64,000 nucleotides of DNA from Bifidobacterium breve (GTDB lineage Bacteria; Actinomycetota; Actinomycetes; Nanopelagicales; Nanopelagicaceae), in NCBI GenBank assembly GCA_945881945.1, contig CAMCVO010000004.1, forward strand, positions 1-64,000. The letters run 5' to 3'. Below the pieces are notes generated by a model. It saw nothing but the letters and a program-made list of their open reading frames with translations. It made no database searches and was not told the origin of the DNA. Shown in pieces: positions 43,908 to 53,257 of the stretch (positions within the stretch are counted from its first letter, which is position 1; every line of letters starts with the position of its first letter). The position numbers and the translations under genes were made by a program.

Positions 43908-45014
43908 ATGGCCAAACAATTATCGGGTGGAGTTTTTCGCTCCGATTTAAAACTCTCCGACGAGCGAGATATCTACTATTACGATAGTAAAGAGATTTCT
44001 CGTACAGCTATCGATAAGCGTGATAACAAAGCACAACCAGGTATTGGCCAACTTCGCTTAGATCCATTAGTAAATGAGTGGGTGGCGGTGGCTTCACACC
44101 GGCAACATCGAGTATTTCTGCCACCAAAGGAGCTTTGCCCATTATGTGTTTCTAATGGCGAAAAATTAACTGAGATTCCAGATAGCAATTATGAGGTCGT
44201 GGTTTTTACCAATCGCTCACCAGCATTGACTACGCCAGGAGATAATTACAAACTGCCTGATGTTATTGGTTTTGATACCCCAAATGCTGATGCTGCAGGT
44301 GCTTGCGAAGTTGTTTGTTACACCCAAGATCATGGATCAACCTTTGCCCAACTTAGCCTCAAGCAAATTAGAACAGTTTTAGAGGCTTGGAAGGATCGAG
44401 ATGCGGCGTTATCAAAACTTTCCTATATTGAGTATGTATTTCCATTTGAAAATCGAGGCGAGGAGGTTGGGGTAACACTTTCTCATCCACATGGCCAGAT
44501 TTATGCCTATTCATTTATTCCACCAAGAGTTGAAAAAATGTTACAAGCTGCTGCCTCACATCTTGCCAAAACTGGCCGACTCTTACTAGATGATGTAATC
44601 GCTCGGGAGATTAAAGATAAGAAGCGGATAATTTGTGAAAATAGTGAGTGGATTGCATTTGTGCCATATGCAGCTAGGTATCCATTTGAAATTCATATTG
44701 CGCCAAAGCGCGCAGTGGCAAGTATTAGTGAGTTAGATGAGAATCAATCCCAACTCTTTCCAGCCTTAGCTAAAGAGGTTTTAACTCGATTAGATGGTGT
44801 ATTTGGAATCGAAATGGCATACATCGCCTCTTGGTATCAAGCGCCAGTAAATGTTGGACGAGATAGCATGAGATTGCACTGGCAGATCGTCTCGGTCAGG
44901 CGCCAACCTGGAAAATTAAAGTACTTATCTGGTTCTGAGTCAGCAATGGGTGCATTTATTATGGATCTAGAGCCAGAGCAATCGGCCAAGCAATTACAAG
45001 AGGTTAAGTACTAA
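43908..45014 (+). CDS. galT: Galactose-1-phosphate uridylyltransferase
   Basis: A 368-residue GalT. The active-site HPH is at H193-P-H195 in LSHPHGQIYAY, the zinc-binding CPLC is at the front, and a HIAPKRAVASISEL segment lies in the second half. The enzyme exchanges UMP between glucose-1-P and galactose-1-P in the Leloir pathway. No galK or galE is in the window, so galactose use would need genes elsewhere. Its stop codon overlaps the stop of the convergent ACT gene (45011-45014). Confidence 0.93.
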   Translation: MAKQLSGGVFRSDLKLSDERDIYYYDSKEISRTAIDKRDNKAQPGIGQLRLDPLVNEWVAVASHRQHRVFLPPKELCPLCVSNGEKLTEIPDSNYEVVVFTNRSPALTTPGDNYKLPDVIGFDTPNADAAGACEVVCYTQDHGSTFAQLSLKQIRTVLEAWKDRDAALSKLSYIEYVFPFENRGEEVGVTLSHPHGQIYAYSFIPPRVEKMLQAAASHLAKTGRLLLDDVIAREIKDKKRIICENSEWIAFVPYAARYPFEIHIAPKRAVASISELDENQSQLFPALAKEVLTRLDGVFGIEMAYIASWYQAPVNVGRDSMRLHWQIVSVRRQPGKLKYLSGSESAMGAFIMDLEPEQSAKQLQEVKY

Positions 45015-45250
45015 TCAACTGGGGTAATTGAAATTACCTCAACCCCACCAATTGAGGTTAAGACATTTACTAAATCTGTTGGATCACTGCCTGGAACTGC
45101 AATTGTGATGTCATCAATGCCGCGGCCATTTTCACTTCGTAATACAACTAAGCCACGAATATCTCCGCCGGCAAATCCAATTGCAGATGCCACCGCACCA
45201 AGGGATCCTGGACGGTCAGGAAGTGAAACCTGAACTCTAAAGAGGGCCAT
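45011..45250 (-). CDS. Stand-alone ACT-domain protein
   Basis: A 79-residue single ACT domain with the ligand-loop motif LPDRPGSLGAVASAIGFAGGDI. ACT domains bind amino acids and control enzymes or act as small sensors. The ATG at 45250 is one base (C) after the 3' end of tRNA-Asn, so there is no Shine-Dalgarno and the message would be leaderless once the tRNA is cut off. It overlaps the galT stop in convergent orientation. Target unknown. Confidence 0.85.
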   Translation of the reverse strand: MALFRVQVSLPDRPGSLGAVASAIGFAGGDIRGLVVLRSENGRGIDDITIAVPGSDPTDLVNVLTSIGGVEVISITPVD

Positions 45251-45251
45251 G

Positions 45252-45324
45252 CTCCCTGACTTGGACTCGAACCAAGAACCTGCCGGTTAACAGCCGGCTG
45301 CTCTGCCAATTGAGCTATCAGGGA
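45252..45324 (-). tRNA. tRNA-Asn (GTT)
   Basis: A full 73-nt cloverleaf. Acceptor stem TCCCTGA/TCAGGGA with discriminator G, D arm TAGCTCAATTGGCAGA, anticodon stem GCCGG/CCGGC with loop CTGTTAA (anticodon GTT), and T arm GGTTCGAGTCC. No CCA is encoded; C and the ATG of the ACT gene follow directly. Confidence 0.96.
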
Positions 45325-45357
45325 AAAATCAATCTAATCAAAGATTGCTGAGGGCAA

Positions 45358-45385
45358 ATAGTAGCGAAAAATTAAAGCCGCTCAA
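45358..45385 (-). promoter_or_regulatory. Sigma-70 type promoter of tRNA-Asn
   Basis: On the minus strand, TTGAGC (45385-45380) and TACTAT (45363-45358) are separated by 16 bases, about 35 bases before the tRNA 5' end. This promoter would drive both the tRNA and the ACT gene behind it. Confidence 0.55.
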
Positions 45386-45409
45386 ACCTACGCCTAATTT
45401 ATTCAAGTT

Positions 45410-47218
45410 TTAACTCTCCCCTAGTGCTAACTCTTTTTGTACACGCCTGGCTGCCTCCATGCCAACTAACTGCGTGAAAATCTCCTGATACTGCGCATCA
45501 TTTTCTACTGGATTTAATCGTTGCAATGTGGATTTAATCTCAGCAATTGATCTGCTCAATGCCACCTCGCGCAACCTGGCAAAAATGCTGGTTATGTATC
45601 GATCTGATACCTCACCATCTGTTCTGATTGGCTCCACCGTTAACTCAGTGATTAAGGATTTAAGCTCATCAGAATCTGCCTTATCAATTAACTCTTGAAT
45701 ATTAAATTCACTTTGATTATCAATTAAAGCCCGCAGTTGATTATAAAGAGCAAATGAGAAGGCGGTTGGCTCTAAATCCACCCAACTATGAGACAGAGTT
45801 GGCAGTTGTAATCTAACCTTTAATACCTCACGCTCTAGTACTAAAACTGGATCAGTTAGATTTACTCGTTTGTCGCTTACAGTATTAGTTGCACCACCAC
45901 TTTTCTTAACTGCAGTTGAAACAATATCAACCTCCATACCCAGCCAGCCGGCAAGTAACCTGACATACTCTGGCCGCAATGAAGCATCTCTTATCTTGCC
46001 AATTAATGGCGCAACTTGGTTTAGCGCATTAACTCTGCCTTCAGCGGCTGTGATGTCATAGTTTGCAATCACAGATTTAATGGCAAACTCAAAAAGTGGC
46101 ACTCTTCTTGCCACTAAGTTTCTCACCGCATCATTGCCTTGAGCTTGGCGCAACTCACATGGATCCATACCACTTGGCTCAACTGCCACAAATGTTTGCG
46201 CAACAAATTTTTGATCATCTTCAAATGCTCGAAGAGCAGCTTTTTGACCAGCTGCATCACCATCAAAGGTGAAGATTACCTCTCCTCTAAATGCATCTGC
46301 ATCCATTAGCAATCTTCTAATTATTCGAATATGTTCATCACCAAATGCTGTGCCACAGGTGGCAACTGCGGTGGTAACACCTGCTAGATGAGCTGCCATC
46401 ACATCGGTATAACCTTCAACAATTACAACTTGGCGATTTTTTGCAATCTCTTTTTTGGCCATATCTAAGCCATATAAAATTTGATTCTTTTTATAAACTG
46501 GTGTCTCTGGAGAGTTTAAATACTTTGGCCCAGTATCAACCTCATCACTTGCTAGCTTTCTGGCACCAAATCCGACCACATCCCCTGAGATATCTTTAAC
46601 TGGCCAAATTAATCGATTGCGATATCTATCAATCATTCCCTTGGCACCCTCTTTAACTAGGCCGGCAAGATTTAACTCCTCATCGGTGAAACCTTTTCCC
46701 TTAAGATTTTTATAAAGCCCATCCCACTCATCTGGGGCGTAGCCGACATTAAAGTTTTTAGCAGCATCTCGATCAAAGCCTCGCTTTGTTAAGAAATCTC
46801 TACCATGTTGGGCAGCTGGAAGTTGTAATTGCTCCTGATAAAAAATGGAGGCAGCAGTATTTGCTGCTACCAACCTAGATCTATTAATTGATGGCCCAGT
46901 ACTTACCCCACCTGCTTCATACCGCAGGGTGTAACCAATTCGATCAGCTAATCGCTCAACAGTTTCAGTAAAGGTTAGATGCTCTAGCTTCATAATAAAT
47001 GCAATTACATCACCGCCCACCTGACATCCAAAGCAGTGAAAGAATCCTTTACTTGGTGTTACATGAAATGAGGGACTTTTCTCATCATGAAATGGGCACA
47101 ATCCTTTTTTCTGACCACCACCAGCATTTTTAAGCTGAACATAATCACCAACAACATCATCAATCGCGGAATGATCTCGGATGTATGTAACATCCTCATC
47201 TTTAATTCGGCCGGCCAT
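45410..47218 (-). CDS. dnaG: DNA primase
   Basis: A 602-residue primase. The CHC2 zinc finger is seen at the N-terminus (LCPFHDEKSPSFHV and HCFGCQVGGD), then the catalytic core with the VEGYTDVMAAHLAG Toprim motif and the FDGDAAGQKAALRAF acidic loop, and a DnaB-binding C-terminal domain. It makes RNA primers for replication. It follows dgt by 35 bases on the same strand, the same dgt-dnaG order as in mycobacteria, where I know it. Confidence 0.97.
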   Translation of the reverse strand: MAGRIKDEDVTYIRDHSAIDDVVGDYVQLKNAGGGQKKGLCPFHDEKSPSFHVTPSKGFFHCFGCQVGGDVIAFIMKLEHLTFTETVERLADRIGYTLRYEAGGVSTGPSINRSRLVAANTAASIFYQEQLQLPAAQHGRDFLTKRGFDRDAAKNFNVGYAPDEWDGLYKNLKGKGFTDEELNLAGLVKEGAKGMIDRYRNRLIWPVKDISGDVVGFGARKLASDEVDTGPKYLNSPETPVYKKNQILYGLDMAKKEIAKNRQVVIVEGYTDVMAAHLAGVTTAVATCGTAFGDEHIRIIRRLLMDADAFRGEVIFTFDGDAAGQKAALRAFEDDQKFVAQTFVAVEPSGMDPCELRQAQGNDAVRNLVARRVPLFEFAIKSVIANYDITAAEGRVNALNQVAPLIGKIRDASLRPEYVRLLAGWLGMEVDIVSTAVKKSGGATNTVSDKRVNLTDPVLVLEREVLKVRLQLPTLSHSWVDLEPTAFSFALYNQLRALIDNQSEFNIQELIDKADSDELKSLITELTVEPIRTDGEVSDRYITSIFARLREVALSRSIAEIKSTLQRLNPVENDAQYQEIFTQLVGMEAARRVQKELALGES

Positions 47219-47253
47219 ACTTCCTATCCTAGTTTCAAAAGCGACAAGTTAAA

Positions 47254-48498
47254 TTAACCCCTGTTAACAAGGCGATTATGCAGGGTTAGGGCTCCTGGAT
47301 CTGTCAGAGAAGCCACTTGATCAATTACTACCCGAAGTCGGGCTTGATCAGTTTGTGCTCGCTGCCAATCTTGCAGGAAAAAACTCTCCAAGGTATCTGG
47401 TGCACTAGCCAAAATCGCCTCCACCAATTGGGTCAGAATCTTTTGTTGTTCGGCGTATCTAATCTGTGAGTCGGTTGCATTGATTACATAATGACCAGCC
47501 ATTGATTTTAGTAATGCCACCTCAACTCGTTGAGCTCTAGGAACTACTAAATTAGCGTTATATCTAGTTAAATCACCATCACCATACTTTTCTTGGGTTG
47601 CCACCTCTGCTGCTTGGGCAAATCTGCCAATTAATTGGCTGGCTAGATCTTTAAGTCTGGCAAGTGAGCGGTGTGTGCCATCGTAGTAACGTGGCCAGCA
47701 AGATAATTTCTGTAAGGAGTTTAAGGCGCTCTGCATTTCACTCTCAGTAATATCGGATAAATACATCTGCTGAGCAACTATAAATAGCTTTGGTAAGTCA
47801 GTACTTAATTGATCTAATTTAATTTGACCAGATACTAATGAGTCCTCTAAATCATGAACGCTATAGGCAATATCATCAGACCAATCCATGATCTGTGCCT
47901 CCATTGAGCTCTTGCCAGAGTCAACACCCTCTCGATACCAATTAAAGATCTCTAAATCATCTTCATAGACACCAAACTTTTTAGCATTAACTGCTCTAGT
48001 CCATGGGTACTTTGTCGCTGCATCTAGGGATGCTCTAGTTAAATTCAAACCAATTGATTTACCATCTGGCAAAACTGTCTTTGCCTCTAACCTAATTAAC
48101 AATCTAAGACTTTGGGCATTTCCCTCAAAACCACCACATGATTGGGCAATCAGATTAAGAACTTCCTCCCCATTATGACCAAATGGTGGATGGCCAATGT
48201 CATGAGCAAGACATGCTCCCTCCATTAAATCTGGATCAGCACCGAGGGCAGCTCCTAATTCGCGGCCAACCTGTGCGCACTCAAGTGAGTGAGAAAGTCT
48301 GGTTCTTGGAAAATCAGTTGCCCATGGAACTGCAACCTGAGTTTTAGCTGCCAACCTGCGAAGTGCAAATGAGTGAATGATTCGTGCGCGATCTCTAGCA
48401 AACTCAGTTCGACCACCACGTTTTGCCGGCTCATCTAAAAATCTTGCCCGATCAAAATCTGAGTACCCAGGGTGCTCATTTGCTGCTCTGATTACCAT
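47254..48498 (-). CDS. dgt: dGTP triphosphohydrolase-like protein
   Basis: A 414-residue HD-domain protein. The motif LAHDIGHPPFGHNGEEVL holds the HD metal ligands, and the N-terminal RTRLSHSLECAQVGRELG region is typical. Enzymes of this family hydrolyse dNTPs to nucleosides and triphosphate, balancing the dNTP pool. It lies upstream of dnaG in one minus-strand operon. Confidence 0.93.
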   Translation of the reverse strand: MVIRAANEHPGYSDFDRARFLDEPAKRGGRTEFARDRARIIHSFALRRLAAKTQVAVPWATDFPRTRLSHSLECAQVGRELGAALGADPDLMEGACLAHDIGHPPFGHNGEEVLNLIAQSCGGFEGNAQSLRLLIRLEAKTVLPDGKSIGLNLTRASLDAATKYPWTRAVNAKKFGVYEDDLEIFNWYREGVDSGKSSMEAQIMDWSDDIAYSVHDLEDSLVSGQIKLDQLSTDLPKLFIVAQQMYLSDITESEMQSALNSLQKLSCWPRYYDGTHRSLARLKDLASQLIGRFAQAAEVATQEKYGDGDLTRYNANLVVPRAQRVEVALLKSMAGHYVINATDSQIRYAEQQKILTQLVEAILASAPDTLESFFLQDWQRAQTDQARLRVVIDQVASLTDPGALTLHNRLVNRG

Positions 48499-48544
48499 TT
48501 AGTAATCCTATCTGCCCACGCCTTACTTAGAAATTGCACTTAAA

Positions 48545-49159
48545 TTACTTAGGCTTTTTACCTGAGTTAAATTTAGGCAGATGAAGATCAAAGTAAATTG
48601 AGATAATTCGAGTGATAACCACGATGCCAGCACCTGATATTGCTGAGATTGTTATATCAACCTCAAGTTGATAAAGGCTTACAAATGTAATCGCCCCCAT
48701 TAATGAGGATGTGCCAATAGTTTCTCGATGCAGAAGAACTGGTTCGACCTGACATAAAACATCGCGAAGTAATCCACCAGTTACTGCGGTAATTACACCC
48801 AAAATAATTGCGGCTAGCCAAGAGACCTCTTGTTTGAAAGCAAGGTATGAGCCAGAGATTGTGGCAATAGCCAAGCCAAAGGTATCCATAACCAATAATG
48901 TTTTTCCGATCCGAGTAACTCTTCTAAAAACTAAAGTAATAAGCACCGCACTTAACACCGCCACCGTTATCCACGGATCACTAATCCAAACTGGTTTTAA
49001 TCCTAAAAATACATTTCGCAATGTACCGCCGGAAACTGAAGCAACTGCGGCAATAAAAGCTATGCCGCCATAATCTAATCCTTTATCTGCTGCAATCCGT
49101 GCGCCAACTAAGGCAAAGACTAAGGTTGATAAAAGGTCTAGGACCGGTAGTAACTCCAT
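48545..49159 (-). CDS. TRIC-family (UPF0126/YadS-like) membrane protein
   Basis: A 204-residue membrane protein made of two related halves of three helices each. Each half has the glycine-rich hinge typical of UPF0126 (GGTLRNVFLG in the first, GGLLRDVL in the second). Bacterial TRIC proteins are monovalent-cation channels; a glycine uptake role has also been suggested for some. It follows the DUF218 gene by three bases. Confidence 0.87.
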   Translation of the reverse strand: MELLPVLDLLSTLVFALVGARIAADKGLDYGGIAFIAAVASVSGGTLRNVFLGLKPVWISDPWITVAVLSAVLITLVFRRVTRIGKTLLVMDTFGLAIATISGSYLAFKQEVSWLAAIILGVITAVTGGLLRDVLCQVEPVLLHRETIGTSSLMGAITFVSLYQLEVDITISAISGAGIVVITRIISIYFDLHLPKFNSGKKPK

Positions 49160-49162
49160 GGC

Positions 49163-49804
49163 TTAAGGGTATAGATTTATTGAAATTAATCGATCACTTA
49201 ACTTAATTCCAAGTCGGCCAACTGTTATATATGCCAAATACGCACCAGCCTCCCGCGCTAAGTACTTATATCCAGAGTTTGCAACCGATGCCGGTCCAGT
49301 TTCAACTGGCGCACAGGATGCGATGAGTCCTAAATCTTTAGCCATTTTTACAGAGCGAAAGCAGTGATATGGATCAGTCACAATTACAACTGAACTTAAC
49401 TTCACCTTTTTCATAGCCTCTGCATAAGCTTGTGTACTACCTAAGGTATCTCGCCCCTTTGCAATTGATGAGATATTAGATCTTTTAACACCATTATCAA
49501 TTAACCAAGCTCTACTAGCTGCTGCCTCAGTGGTTCGATCCCCCGGTGCACCAGAGCCCACAGTGTAAATTTTTGGTGCTAGCCCTGCTTTGTAAACCTT
49601 TAAACTCTCTTGCAATCTAGATTGCAATACCTCACTTGGCCGGCCATCAAATTGGGCAGCCCCCATTACTAAAATAACATCAGATTTAACTGGAGATGAG
49701 TTTCTTGCTGAGTACCATATACTTCCTGCTACATACAATGGAATGACAATAATTAGAAGTAAAACAAATGAGATTATCCGTCTAATAAATTTAAAGATAA
49801 ACAA
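49163..49804 (-). CDS. DUF218 / YdcF-SanA-like membrane-anchored protein
   Basis: A 213-residue protein with one N-terminal membrane helix (ISFVLLLIIVIPLYVAG) and a DUF218 domain: VILVMGAAQFDGRPSEVLQSRL, then TEAAASRAWLIDNGV and VTDPYHCFRS. SanA/YdcF proteins act in envelope integrity or bind S-adenosylmethionine; the precise role is unsettled. The stop-to-start spacing to dusB is 5 bases. Confidence 0.85.
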   Translation of the reverse strand: MFIFKFIRRIISFVLLLIIVIPLYVAGSIWYSARNSSPVKSDVILVMGAAQFDGRPSEVLQSRLQESLKVYKAGLAPKIYTVGSGAPGDRTTEAAASRAWLIDNGVKRSNISSIAKGRDTLGSTQAYAEAMKKVKLSSVVIVTDPYHCFRSVKMAKDLGLIASCAPVETGPASVANSGYKYLAREAGAYLAYITVGRLGIKLSDRLISINLYP

Positions 49805-49809
49805 TTACT

Positions 49810-50976
49810 TCATCCACCTGAAATTGCATCATCAATTGAAATGGTGGCAAACTCATCTGGATCATTTAACCAACCATCTGGCAGCTTTACCTCCCGGCCA
49901 TGGCTAGTTCTACCCCGTGGGCCATCGCCAACTGCTTGTGGATATGGCTGAGCTTCAACTTGTGATAACAATTGCTGCATTTGCGCTAGTGATTCAACCA
50001 TGCCAAGGGATGCTCGCACCTGCCGTGGTACTGAAAAACCCTTTAAATACCAGGCCATATGCTTTCTAATATCGCGCATTGCCCGATCCTCATTTTCAAA
50101 GTACTCAATTAGTAATTGACCATGGCGAATCATTATTTCGCGCACCTGGAATAGATTTGGATTTACTCGTTTATTTTCTCCATTGATAGCACTTACCAAA
50201 TCAGCAAATAACCATGGCCGGCCTAAGCATCCTCTGCCAACTACTACACCAGCACAACCAGTTTGATTAATCATATTTACTGCATCCTCACCAGACCAAA
50301 TATCACCATTTCCTAGTACTGGCACATCAGTATCTGATAAGTGTTCAACTAACTCTGTAATTTTATTCCAATCAGATCTGCCCTCATATAACTGGGCGGC
50401 AGTTCTAGCATGGAGCGCAACCCAGGTAACGCCAAGATCTGCTGCTGATTTTGCTGACTCTAAAAAGGTTTGATGATCTGAGTTAATACCAACTCGCATC
50501 TTTACCGTCACTGGAATTCCATACTTACTTGCACTCTTAACCGCTGCATCCACAATTGCTGAAAACAATTTGCGCTTAAATGGCAAAGCTGCCCCACCAC
50601 CACGGCGGGTAACTTTAGGAACTGGGCAACCAAAATTTAAATCTATGTGATCTGCTAAATCCTCACTACCTAGTAGGTCAACTGCTTTTCCTAACACAGT
50701 TGGATCAACGGCGTAGAGTTGAATAGATCTTGGGCTCTCACCAACTCCTGGCTTGATTAATCGAAAAGTTTCTTCTCGTCTTTCAATTAAGGCTCGGGCG
50801 GTGACCATCTCAGAGACAAAAAGACCAGCCCCTTGCTCTCTACATAATCTTCGAAATGCAGCATTTGTTATTCCCGCCATGGGGGCTAGAACTACCGGCG
50901 TACTTAGTACTACCTGATTGTTTTCAAATCTGCCATTAGAAATTGGCAGGGTAAGTGGCTTAACCTTGGTCAGCAA
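49810..50976 (-). CDS. dusB: tRNA-dihydrouridine synthase
   Basis: A 388-residue FMN TIM-barrel enzyme of the NifR3/DusB group. APMAGITNAAFRRLCREQGAGL is at the front, LNFGCPVPKVTRRGGGAAL carries the catalytic Cys, and VTVKMRVG and GRGCLGRPW bind FMN/phosphate. It reduces uridines in the tRNA D loop. It starts directly after the glyS stop, in one operon. Confidence 0.93.
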   Translation of the reverse strand: MLTKVKPLTLPISNGRFENNQVVLSTPVVLAPMAGITNAAFRRLCREQGAGLFVSEMVTARALIERREETFRLIKPGVGESPRSIQLYAVDPTVLGKAVDLLGSEDLADHIDLNFGCPVPKVTRRGGGAALPFKRKLFSAIVDAAVKSASKYGIPVTVKMRVGINSDHQTFLESAKSAADLGVTWVALHARTAAQLYEGRSDWNKITELVEHLSDTDVPVLGNGDIWSGEDAVNMINQTGCAGVVVGRGCLGRPWLFADLVSAINGENKRVNPNLFQVREIMIRHGQLLIEYFENEDRAMRDIRKHMAWYLKGFSVPRQVRASLGMVESLAQMQQLLSQVEAQPYPQAVGDGPRGRTSHGREVKLPDGWLNDPDEFATISIDDAISGG

Positions 50977-52356
50977 TTAGCAGCCTAATAATTTTGTGGC
51001 TAGATAATTTTGAACCTGATCGAGTGCAATACGAGATTGAGCCATACTGTCACGCTCTCGAATTGTTACCGCTTGATCCTCTAAGCTTTCAAAATCAATT
51101 GTGATACAAAATGGTGTGCCAATCTCATCTTGACGGCGATAACGTCTGCCGATCGCACCCGCATCATCAAAATCCACATTCCAATGCTTGCGCAAAGAGG
51201 TAGCTAAATCCTTAGCTTTTGGCGATAGATCAGCATTTCTTGATAGCGGCAGCACGCCAATCTTTACTGGGGCTAGTCGGTAATCTAATTTCATCAGCGC
51301 CCGCTTTTCCATCTCACCCTTGGAGTTTGGCGCCTCATCCTCGGTGTAGGCATCTAACATAAATGTAAGTGCGCAACGATCAACACCAGCTGCTGGTTCA
51401 ATTACATAAGGCGTCCAGCGCTCATTTTTTTCCTGATCAAACCAAGTTAAATTCTCACCCGATGCTCTTGAGTGTGATTTCAAATCAAAATCAGTTCGGT
51501 TAGCAATTCCTTCTAACTCACCCCACTCAGTTCCAGCAAACTCAAACTTGTACTCAATATCTGCAGTTCGCTTTGAGTAGTGAGAGAGTTTTTCCTTTGG
51601 ATGTTCAAAGACTCGAAGTCGATCTGGATTTATTCCTAAATCTTTATACCAAGCTAATCTGGTATCAATCCAGTATTGATGCCACTCTTCATCTGTTCCT
51701 GGGACAACAAAAAACTCCATCTCCATCTGTTCAAACTCACGAGTTCTAAAGATAAAGTTTCCTGGGGTAATCTCATTTCTAAAAGATTTACCAATCTGGC
51801 CAATACCAAATGGTGGTTTCTTACGCGAGGTTGATGCCACATTATCAAAGTTAATAAAGATTCCCTGTGCAGTCTCTGGTCGTAAATATGCCAAACCAGA
51901 TTCATCCTCTACTGGTCCAAGATAGGTTTTTAGCAAACCTGAAAATTGTTTAGGAGCGGTAAACTTTCCCTTGGTGCCACAGTTTGGGCAATTAATCTCA
52001 GTAAGTGAGGCAGCTTTTTTCTTATGCTTATTTTCATAAGCCTCTTCTAAATGATCAGCCCGGTGGCGCTTATGACAACTTGTGCACTCAGTTAATGGAT
52101 CAGAGAATGTCTCAACATGACCAGAGGCTTGCCAAACCTCGCGGGCTAAAATTACGCAAGAATCTAATCCGACTACATCATCTCTGCCTTGCACCATGGA
52201 TTTCCACCACTGGCGCTTAATATTATTTTTTAATTAAACTCCAAGTGGACCGTAATCCCAGGAGGCGCGAAGTCCGCCATAAATTTCAGATGAGGGGTAA
52301 ACAAAACCACGCCTCTTAGCTAAGGAAACAATTGTCTCTAAACGATCTTGGGCCAT
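50977..52356 (-). CDS. glyS: Glycine--tRNA ligase, interrupted by an in-frame TAA at codon 41
   Basis: This is the single-subunit (eukaryote-like alpha2) GlyRS. Read from the ATG at 52356, with GGAGA five bases upstream, the frame gives a family-typical N-terminus ([15 protein letters not shown], then [18 protein letters not shown]), then TAA, then [16 protein letters not shown] and the rest to 50977. Without the stop the length would be 459 residues, as expected. Homologues have GPLGVELK here, so TAA stands for GAA: one base change. The remainder has the [25 protein letters not shown] core and is intact. A shorter frame could start at ATG 52197 but would lack the N-terminal part of the catalytic domain. 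Sequencing error, readthrough and a real mutation are all possible. Confidence 0.88.
52234..52236 (-). other. In-frame TAA codon within glyS
   Basis: On the minus strand GTT (52239-52237) is followed by TAA (52236-52234) and TTA. The frame is unchanged on both sides: 120 bases from the ATG at 52356, and continuous to the end of the gene. A G in place of the first T would give GAA (Glu), the residue expected in GPLGVELK. Confidence 0.9.
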
Positions 52357-52475
52357 TTGATCTCCATCCGGCTGGCTGTCGGCGGCTTGCTATTGGCTTA
52401 AGTGTAGGGGTTAGGCATATCTATCTAGCCAAAGGCAAGGGTTATGGGCGGATCTAGGCTTGCGAGAAATGATAT

Positions 52476-52490
52476 TGATAATCATTATCA
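52476..52490. promoter_or_regulatory. Fur/Zur-type operator upstream of the ZIP transporter
   Basis: TGATAATCATTATCA is a perfect 7-1-7 inverted repeat and very close to the classical Fur-box (GATAATGATAATCATTATC). It lies four bases before a TATGAT -10 hexamer (52494-52499), so a bound repressor would block the promoter. The linked gene for a Fur-family protein makes a zinc-responsive (Zur) or iron-responsive site likely. Confidence 0.8.
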
Positions 52491-52493
52491 TTT

Positions 52494-52499
52494 TATGAT
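52494..52499 (+). promoter_or_regulatory. -10 element of the ZIP-fur operon, probable leaderless start
   Basis: TATGAT ends 11 bases before the ATG at 52511. Transcription would start within about five bases of the ATG, leaving no room for a Shine-Dalgarno, so translation is probably leaderless. Confidence 0.5.
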
Positions 52500-52510
52500 A
52501 CAGTCTTGGT

Positions 52511-53257
52511 ATGAACATCGCACTTGTACTTGCCGCAGTAACTGCCATAGCAACCACCATGGGTGGATTGCTCGCTATTAAGTCCCGTGATCGGCTGCAT
52601 ATAGTTCTTGGATTAGCAGCTGGATTACTTTTAGGTCTGGTTGCTTTTGATCTACTCCCCGAGGTTTTTGAGTTAAATACCAACGAAATACTGCACGCAC
52701 CAGCTGTATCGGTGGCATTTGTAGCTGGGTTTATGTTGCTACACCTATTTGAAAGAGCTTTAGGCTCACATGAACCATCAGATTCAGAGTATGCAACCGA
52801 TCATAAGCACACTCACAACATAGCTGGAACAGTTGGCGCACTAACCATGAGCGGCCATGTATTCCTAGATGGCGTCGCCCTTGGAATAGCCTTTCAAGTT
52901 AGCAATTCATTAGGGTTTGCAATATTTGTAGCACTTTTAGTGCATGCTTTTAGCGATGGATTAAACACTGTTTCATTATTGATTAAGAGTGGAAACTGGA
53001 CAAAACGAGGGATTTGGCTGCTTGGAGTTGATGCCGTCATGCGAATTGGCGGTGCGGCTTTTGGTACTTATATTTCAATTAGCGATCCACTCCTTGGTCT
53101 ATACCTTGCGGTATTTGCTGGAATGTTAATTTACTTAGCGACCTCACACATCTTGCCAGAGGCCCATGCCAAGCACAGTTCAAAGCTAACAATGCTTGCA
53201 ACATTTGTGGGAATCATTGTGATGTGGCTAGTGGTAGCCAATTTACCTCATGAGTAA
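52511..53257 (+). CDS. ZIP-family metal transporter
   Basis: A 248-residue membrane protein with about eight hydrophobic segments. The ZIP signature helices are visible: SGHVFLDGVALGIAF (fourth) and LVHAFSDGLNT (fifth), which line the metal site; a His-containing loop (DHKHTHNIAG) lies before them. ZIP proteins move Zn2+ or related divalent ions into the cytosol. It is controlled by the operator at 52476 and overlaps the Fur-family gene by 8 bp, forming an autoregulated pair. Confidence 0.88.
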   Translation: MNIALVLAAVTAIATTMGGLLAIKSRDRLHIVLGLAAGLLLGLVAFDLLPEVFELNTNEILHAPAVSVAFVAGFMLLHLFERALGSHEPSDSEYATDHKHTHNIAGTVGALTMSGHVFLDGVALGIAFQVSNSLGFAIFVALLVHAFSDGLNTVSLLIKSGNWTKRGIWLLGVDAVMRIGGAAFGTYISISDPLLGLYLAVFAGMLIYLATSHILPEAHAKHSSKLTMLATFVGIIVMWLVVANLPHE

